Shown here: piece by piece, positions 1 to 64,000 of the stretch | Numbering within the stretch: the first letter of the stretch is position 1 | How the letters are laid out: each line of letters begins with the position of its first letter | Origin: Liolophura sinensis | Taxonomy: Eukaryota; Mollusca; Polyplacophora; Chitonida; Chitonidae | Assembly (NCBI RefSeq): GCF_032854445.1 | Contig: NC_088301.1 | Location: 36,321,187-36,385,186, forward strand | Reading direction: 5' to 3' | Length of the DNA: 64,000 nt | Position numbers and translations under genes: made by a program | Notes under the pieces: generated by a model | Told to the model about the DNA's origin: nothing | What the model saw: the letters and a program-made list of their open reading frames with translations, nothing else | The model's database searches: none

Positions 1-2359
1 CATAACGGACAATGGAATGAAATATAGTCTCCTTTACAACAATCCTTGCAACTTTTTACACAACTTAACAATTCATCCACAGACTGAATCACGACAGGTT
101 GGTGTGCTGTCATTGTTACATTGCAGCGTCCAGAAATAAAGTGGAAAGCTTTTATAAAAGCTATGTACTACATTAGCCAAACTGCAAAGCTAACAAGTCA
201 CCCTGAGATAGTATTACTTCAGCAGACATGCGATGGGAAACTGTGTTTACAAACACACCGCCACCTCGGCTTTCCACGGTCCAGACACACGAAAGTTACC
301 CATAAATTTGTTTTGTTTAGACATTGTGGCAAGTGATGCACGGAGGTATAAAAGTGTAGAAAGAGCAGGCCTATATACTGAATGTTCTTAGAAACTCCAC
401 GTTTTTAACTCTAACTGAAAATGTGTTATCTTATAATGGAATTAGAAAATCATTTATACCTCTATCAACATCGAGTTTTTCCAAATATTGTATTGCTCTG
501 GCGTCCGAAAAACATAAACAAACTCGTACATGATAGAAAATACTCTCCACCGTCGAATTCCAAGTAAATTGGGATAAGGAGACATCAAGATCATTCATGT
601 GAGACAACATGTCCATATGAAGAAAATAAAATAGTCCCTACTTAATTCCTAAGATGAAGATATTGGTCCGAAGTACATTTTAAATTCTTCAACCATAACA
701 AAAGTTATCACGACACTGCAGATATGACTTTCAAGCACTATAGTAGGCCCAATGTGCTAAGTAGTACAAATGAAATGGTATTTGCTTGACATACTTCCTT
801 TTCAGCCATTTCATGAAGATTTCATTCATTGTATGAATAAAATCAAAGCGCTATTCAAAAAGCCCGACCCAAATTCATATTGTATTATACATGGATCTTC
901 CGCTGCTTGGTTGTCGGGCAGGGAAAGGCAAATTTTAATGCGAATTGAGTTACATAATTACATTGACGGTGTATTTACATACACCTGTATTGTTGCATTC
1001 TTTTGCCTGTACACATATTTGTTAAGAAATATTTTGTGATGTGTGGATTTTTATGATTCTGATCATTTTATTTTTTTAAAACTTAATAATAGTAGTAATA
1101 AATGCATCTTGCTTAGGTCAAAGAAAACAATTCTGGGTATGAGAAAGTTATAGCTGACAGATTCCCTTGACAAGGAGATAAGTCCTGAATTCCTTTTTAA
1201 GTCTGAGGACTATATTGTCTTTCTAAAAATTCCACCATGGTTTGCTGGGCTAGGATGTTATATATATTAGGTTGTGAATAAACAAACCATGTGTCCTACA
1301 GAGAGTATGGCGTTAAACAATAATCAAATAAATAAATACATAAATAAAGCAAGTAACTTTATGGTAGCGCGACATATGAAAACCCTATAAGATGGAGACG
1401 CCTAATTTAGTTTCGAGTTAAACGTTTTCACTTAGAGAATTCCGGAGCAATAAAGCGGGCGATCACTTGTCCACCAGTGAAATCTGATATATGTGGATGT
1501 AAGCTTCTGCGGTATAACAAAATAAACTCGGTCATGCATGAAAGTCAGAGGTCAGACACTCAGAATTTAGACGCTTGAACCTTTCTCTGCCATAAGAGGA
1601 AATAATGTGTGGGGTGTGTTAAGAAGTAAACTCTGAAAAACTTACTTGATATCTTTGGCAAAATAAGCTTTCTTAAATATTCAATGTTTTTCGCACTTTA
1701 CAAATTATAGTCTCAAGCTACATATGTGTATTTTTGGGGTTATAAATAAGGCTATACAACAGCAGCAAAGACCTTGTTTGTCCATATCCTGAGCGTAACA
1801 ATTCGCCAGGCTTTATATCTCTGCAAGTTTTTACCTACTAATTAAATGGCCATTGAACGTTAATTGACAAACAAGAGCGCTGTGAACAGCTATGCACAGG
1901 CAGAGATCAAAAGGGATTACAACATTAAGCGTCAGAAGTTTACTGTACACAGAATAAAGCAATAATAATAATCATATACATAAAACATATAACATTTCTA
2001 AGTAACAAATAACAACCTATGGTTAATTACCACACAAGTGTGATCAGGATAGCGAAGAGCTCTTATATAACTTACAGGGCTTCCATTCAAATCGGGCTAA
2101 TACTTAGTTTTAAAAAAGTTTCCTAAACACGTAACAAACCCTGGTATCCATCACCTTACATACATACTTATACATTATATGTTACATATATTTCTCAGAA
2201 ATAAACAAGGCAACAGTCCTCCGCATATAGATTTTAGCTGTACCAAAACGACATATAACTTATCTATTGTCCTCATAAGTGTGTGTCGATCAATCAGTTA
2301 AATCTTTATCAGAAGTTAATTTGGTCATCGTCAGTGTTGTACTGCATACCTGAAGGATG
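1..2359. other. No recognisable gene
   Basis: AT-rich DNA with frequent stops in all frames. The longest open frame (770-1039, 89 codons) resembles nothing I know. At 1297-1350 is a fragment resembling a SINE 3' tail (GAGTATGGCG.. then CAAATAAATAAATA). Confidence 0.5.
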
Positions 2360-5200
2360 GAAGACTTTATACCTATAAAGGTTGAACTTTATACTATAGG
2401 AAGGTAAATCAGCCACCGTCCTCCTCGTAGATGCTGAACTTTATACCTATAGGAAGGTAAATTAGCCACCGTCCTCCTCGTGGATGTTGTACTTTATACC
2501 TATATGAAGGTAAATTAGCCACCGTCCTCCTCGTGGATGTTGTACTTTATAACTATATGAAGGTAAATTAGCCACCGTCCTCCTCGTGGATGTTGTACCT
2601 TATACCTATGGAAAGCAAATTGGCCACCGTCTTCCTCATGGATGTTGTGCTTTATACCAGTAGGAAGGTAAATTAGCCACCGTCCTCTTCATGGATGTTT
2701 TACTCTATACCTATAGGAAGGTAAACTGGTCACCGTCCTCCTCGTGGATATTGAATTTTATACATGTAGGAAGGTAAATTAGCCACCGTCCTCCTCGTGG
2801 ATGTTGTACTTTATAACTATAGGAAGATAAATTTTCAACCGTCCTCCTCGTGGATGTGGTACCTTATACGTATGGAAAGCAACTTAACCACCGTCTTCCT
2901 CATGAATGTACTTTATACCAGTAGGAATGTAAATTAGCCACCGTCCTCCTCGTGGATGTTGTACTTTATAACTATATGAAGGTAAATTGGCCACCGTCCT
3001 CCTCGTGGATGTTGTACCTTATACCTATGGGAAAGCAAATTAGCCACCGTCTTCCTCATGGATGTTGTACTTTATACCAGTAGGAATGTAAATTAGCCAC
3101 CGTCCCTCCTCATGGATGTTGTACTTTATACCAGTAGGAAGGTAAATTAGGCACAGTCCTCCTCGTGGATGTTGTACCTGACACCTCCAGAAAGGTAAAC
3201 TAGCCAACGTTCTCCTCGTGGATGTTGTACTTTATACCAGTAGGAATGTAAATTAGCCACCGTCCTCCTCGTGGATATTGTACCTAATACCTGCAGGTAG
3301 GTAAATTGGCCACCGTCCTCCTCATGGATGTTGTACTTTATACCTATAGGAAGGTAAGTTAGCCTCCGTCTTCTTCGTAGATGTTGTACCTGATACCTGC
3401 AGGAAGGTAAACTCATCACCGTCCTCCTCGTGGATGTTGTACTTTACACCTGCAGGAAGGTAAATTAGCCACTGTCCTTTTCATGGATGTTGTACTTTAC
3501 ACCTGCAGGAAGTTAAATTAGCCACCGTCCTCCTTATGGATGTTGTATCTTATACCTGCAGGAAGGTAAAGTAGCCACCGTCCGCCTCATGGATGTTATA
3601 CTTTATACCGGCAGGAAGTTAAATTAGCCACCGTCCTCCTCATGGATGTTGTACCTGATACCTGCAGTAAAGTAAAGTAGCCACTGTCCTCCTCGTGGAG
3701 GTTCTAATTGATACCTATAGGAAGGTAAACTAGCAACCGTTCTCCTCGTGGATGTTGTACTTTATAGTTATAGGAAGGTAAATTAGCCAGCGTCCTCCTC
3801 ATGGATGTTGTACTTTATACCTATATGAAGGTAAATTAGCCAGCGTCCTCCTCGTGGATGTTGTACTTTATAACTATATGAAGGTAAATTAGCCACCGTC
3901 CTCCTCGTGGATATTGTACCTTATACCTTTGGGAAAGCAAATTAGCCAGCGTCCTCCTCGTGGATGTTGTACCTCATGCCTACATGGAGGTAGGTTAGCC
4001 ACCGTCCTCCTCGTGGATGTTGTACCTTATACCTACATGGAGGTAAATTAGCCACTGTCCTCCTTATGGATGTTGTACTTTATACCAGTAGGAAGGTAAA
4101 TTAGGTACAGTCCTCCTCGTGGATGTTGTACCTGACACCTCCAGAAAGGTAAACTAGCCAACGTTCTCCTCGTGGATGTTGTACTTTACACCTGAGGAAA
4201 GGTAAATTAGCCACCGTCCTCCTCATGGATGTTGTACCTTATACCTGCAGTAAAGTAAAGTAGCCACCGTCCTCCTCGTGGAGGTTCTAACTGATACCTT
4301 TAGGAAGGTAAACTAGCAACCGTCCTCCTCGTGGATGTTGTGCTTTATAACTATATGAAGGTAAATTAGCCACCGTCCTCCTCGTGGATGTTGTACCNNN
4401 NNNNNNNNNNNNNNNNNNNNNNNNNNNNNNNNNNNNNNNNNNNNNNNNNNNNNNNNNNNNNNNNNNNNNNNNNNNNNNNNNNNNNNNNNNNNNNNNNNNN
4501 NNNNNNNNNNNNNNNNNNNNNNNNNNNNNNNNNNNNNNNNNNNNNNNNNNNNNNNNNNNNNNNNNNNNNNNNNNNNNNNNNNNNNNNNNNNNNNNNNCGT
4601 CCTCTTTGTGGATGTTGTACCTAATATCTGCAGGAAGGTAAATTGGCCACCGTCCTCCTCATGGATGTTGTACTTTATACTATAGTAAGGTAAACTGGCC
4701 TCTGTCTTCTTTGTAGATGTTGTACTTTATACCTGCAGGAAGGTAAACTGGTCACCGTCCTCCTAGTGGGTGTTGTACTTTTCACCTGTTCGAAGGTAAA
4801 TTAGCCACTGTCCTTTCGTGGATGTTGTACCTGATACCTGCAGGAATGTAAATTAGCCACCGTCCTCCTCATGGATGTTGTACTTTATACCGGCAGGAAG
4901 TTAAATTAGCCACCGTCATCCTCATGGATGTTGTACCTGATACCTGCAGTAAGGTAAATTAGCCACCGTCCTCCTCGTGGAGGTTCTACCTGATACCTAT
5001 AGGAAGGTCAAATGGCAAACGTCCTCCTCGTGGATGTTGTACTTTATAGCTAATAAGAAGGTAAATTAGCCACTGTCCTCGTGGATGTTGTATCTTATAC
5101 CAGTAGGAAGGTAAATTAGCCACCGTCCTCCTCGTGGATGTTATACTTTATACCTATTGGGAGGTGAACTAGACAAGGTCCTCCTCGTGGATCTTTAATA
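2360..5200. repeat. Minisatellite, 53-bp unit, about 50 copies, interrupted by an assembly gap
   Basis: Units of about 53 bp (spacing 53 at 2412, 2465, 2518 and 2571) carry GGTAAATTAGCCACCG and TCCTCCTCGTGGATGTTGTA. Variants include CATGGATG and CCTGCAGG forms in alternating blocks. Lone relics of the unit occur at about 5410-5475. True copy number is unknown because of the gap at 4398-4597. Confidence 0.95.
4398..4597. other. Assembly gap of exactly 200 N
   Basis: The round length suggests a placeholder rather than a measured size. It sits inside the 53-bp array, so the array is probably longer than shown. Confidence 0.98.
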
Positions 5201-6792
5201 TTTTTTTTTCCAGTTAGTGATGGAGGATTATTAGGTTACTAATTAACAATGACACATTAGAGAAGGTCTTCAGGGTTACAGTAATGTCTGTGTTTTCGGA
5301 AAATAAGGGGTTTAAAGTGTTGAGAATTTATTTGCTCGGGTATAGGCCTATATAAATATACAGGCCTAAAGTCTCGTACCTTGCCCAATTATTCGTAAAC
5401 GAACAAGTTACATGTTCCGTTCTGCTCATGGATGTCCGTTCTCCTCGTGGACGTTCTGCTCATGGATGTAGGCTGCTCAGTAGTTCCAACTTAACAAACT
5501 CAACAATTTACACGATGAATAACTTTTTGTCTAACAGGCTCAGACACTGACTAACACTTATTATATTAGGAGTTCCCAATTTCAACTTTTTCAGTCCAAA
5601 ATAATTATGCATTTAAATCGAAGTTCGGCTTACCACAGCTAAAAGCTTAACCTGGCTTCGTGGCTTTATATGTCCGATCCATACGATGTGTGTTTATAGC
5701 TAACAGTAAAGCTGTCTGCACTCATATCTATAAAATACATATCAGTAAAGGGCGAGGATTTGTTCTTCGCAAAAAATGTTTAATCTTAATGGCCATGAAA
5801 AACACGTGAAAGTTCTCTCAGTCCGGCAGCTCACACTGATAATCGCAGGAAAGCATAGATGTGATAATTAGCACATGTTCCTTACTTCATTTTACCTTTT
5901 ATACAATCTCTTTGTTTGCCTGGCATCTGAAGATCTGTTAAAAAGAAAACTGGCAATAAATGCCAGCGAAACCACCGGCCGCCTTTCGCCAGGTACCAAT
6001 TAAAACTCCTACAGCGCAAATCCAGTCTAGATTAATTCGAGTAGGCCCTATTGGTCCTAAAACCGAATATGGAAGCTTCTGAATTAAGCCATTATTTTCA
6101 CCTTGGTCATCGATGGTCATTCACTGTTTAAAGTGTGTGATAATAGATCTTTTTCTCATTTTATAATGTTATGTTTTCAAAGATTTTCATTAATTCATTG
6201 TCATACATAGGCCAAATATGGATCAACATAGGCCTACATCTAGGACCATCGAACATGTGTGAACGTGCATGTGTAGGCTTAAATTGCGGAACTCTATCAC
6301 AACTCATCCTATGACCCCGGTTCCGTGATAAAGCACTGAACACTGCCTATTTATGCATGTGGGTTCACAATCTCGTTTGTCTCAGTTAGCGCCAGTTCAT
6401 TAAAAATGACACACTTGTTTCGTGTCATATTATCCCCACTGGTTTCTTCTATTATCATTTATTGTCATGATGCACATTGACGTTGTATAAACTTATAGCC
6501 TAAGCATCCTTTTATTTTGTATATTTACCGTTTACTTTCTGTGGTGCTAAGGTATTGTTTAAATTCTATAGAGTTCATGTTTAAACTGCTCGTATAGTTT
6601 ACTTTAGCTAAATTGTTAAGCGCTAGGCCTACTTATCCAGGCCCACGCTTAACGCAATTCGTTATTCCATACAACAAATTTATGCAGCTAATTCAGACTT
6701 ACAGACTTCAGACTTTTGAACGAGCGGGTATAGAGGGCGAGGTCTAGATTTGGCTGACTGGTAAACAGAATGCGGATATAGCCAAATGGGAA
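5201..6792. other. Upstream region without recognisable gene
   Basis: This region precedes exon 1. It holds several TAGGCCTA-type motifs (for example near 5345 and 6230) and no coding similarity that I can see. It may contain upstream control DNA, but no defined site can be supported. Confidence 0.4.
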
Positions 6793-6802
6793 TATATATA
6801 TA
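6793..6802 (+). promoter_or_regulatory. TATA-like box upstream of first exon
   Basis: TATATATATAG lies 60-69 bp before the ATG at 6862. A start of transcription near 6825 would give a 5' leader of about 35-40 bases. The position fits a TATA box, but no transcript evidence is available and AT-rich DNA makes chance matches common. Confidence 0.45.
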
Positions 6803-6861
6803 GGGCAGCTGTTAACTGTGCGTCCAGCACGTGCAAGAAGTACAACAGAACGCTGTGAATC

Positions 6862-63650
<56,789 letters not shown>

Positions 63651-63794
63651 GTGAGTATAGGAATTTCTATTATTCGCCTTTTTTGTCTGTCTCATTAATT
63701 GTCACATTTCAGCCAGTTGTTGCATCAGATATTTTTGAAAGTTTTAATAATTACTTTTTATTAGTTTCTGTTATCAATAAATAGTTTTTGTACC

Positions 63795-64000
63795 AGTAAT
63801 CAATCATTAGTTTCTGTTTTCTGCCACTAGATCCCATTGTCCACCATTAGTTCCCGTTGTCTACCATTAGTTCCTGTTGTCCACCATTAGTTTCTGTTGT
63901 CTGTCATTAGTTGCTGTTGTCCGTCATTAGTTCCTGTTGTCCACTCTTAGTTCCTGTTATTGACCATTAGTTCCTCTTCTCCACCATTAGTTGCTGTTGT
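63795..64000 (+). repeat. Tandem array of a 20-bp unit, cut by the window end
   Basis: Copies of CCACCATTAGTTCCTGTTGT with variants, in the intron after module C exon 7. The array runs off the window. Confidence 0.92.

Noticed and set aside
770-1039. ORF of 89 codons near the window start
   Set aside because: No similarity to known domains, AT-rich, no flanking exon signals; kept only as unassigned.
3147-3419. Antisense 90-codon ORF with HEEDGGQFTYL repeats
   Set aside because: It lies wholly in the 53-bp minisatellite; 53 is not a multiple of three, so the frame cannot persist as a repeat protein.
2360-5200. CRISPR array
   Set aside because: The tandem units have no unique spacers and the DNA is clearly animal.

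Overview
This is eukaryotic, AT-rich, intron-dense DNA from an invertebrate, most likely a marine lophotrochozoan such as a mollusc. The evidence is small exons with GT..AG introns, many minisatellites, and repeated tRNA-headed SINEs ending in (AAAT)n tails of a type I associate with bivalves and related animals. The species cannot be named from the window. A run of exactly 200 N (4398-4597) shows a draft assembly.

One gene dominates the window: a plus-strand, multi-module glycoside hydrolase family 31 (GH31) alpha-glucosidase of the maltase-glucoamylase / sucrase-isomaltase type. A candidate first exon (6862-7314) encodes a short cytoplasmic tail, a signal-anchor helix and a P-type trefoil domain. 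GH31 module A follows in 21 exons (17224-35562). Module B has its own trefoil and runs over 23 exons (36068-57331). Module C begins with a third trefoil; its first 8 exons (57742-63650) are present and the rest lies beyond the window. The reading frame stays open across all 53 exons. By my count they encode 2285 codons before the window ends. No stop, promoter or new membrane anchor separates the modules. The product therefore appears to be a membrane-tethered enzyme with at least three catalytic modules, against two in the vertebrate enzymes.

From 1 to 6790 there is no recognisable gene; a 53-bp minisatellite covers 2360-5200. A second, diverged copy of the first exon lies at 12874-13359. 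It has its own TATA-like box but two compensating frame breaks. Between the two copies are an 11-bp and a 21-bp tandem array.

The introns carry at least nine copies of one tRNA-derived SINE (five with target-site duplications I could read) and three of a second SINE. They also carry four unrelated fold-back elements and a 2.4-kb array of 63-bp units that leaves a 759-codon antisense ORF open. A 1-kb array made of splice-donor-like units follows a real donor site. Modules A and B share two near-identical tracts, one extending into an intron, which points to recent gene conversion.
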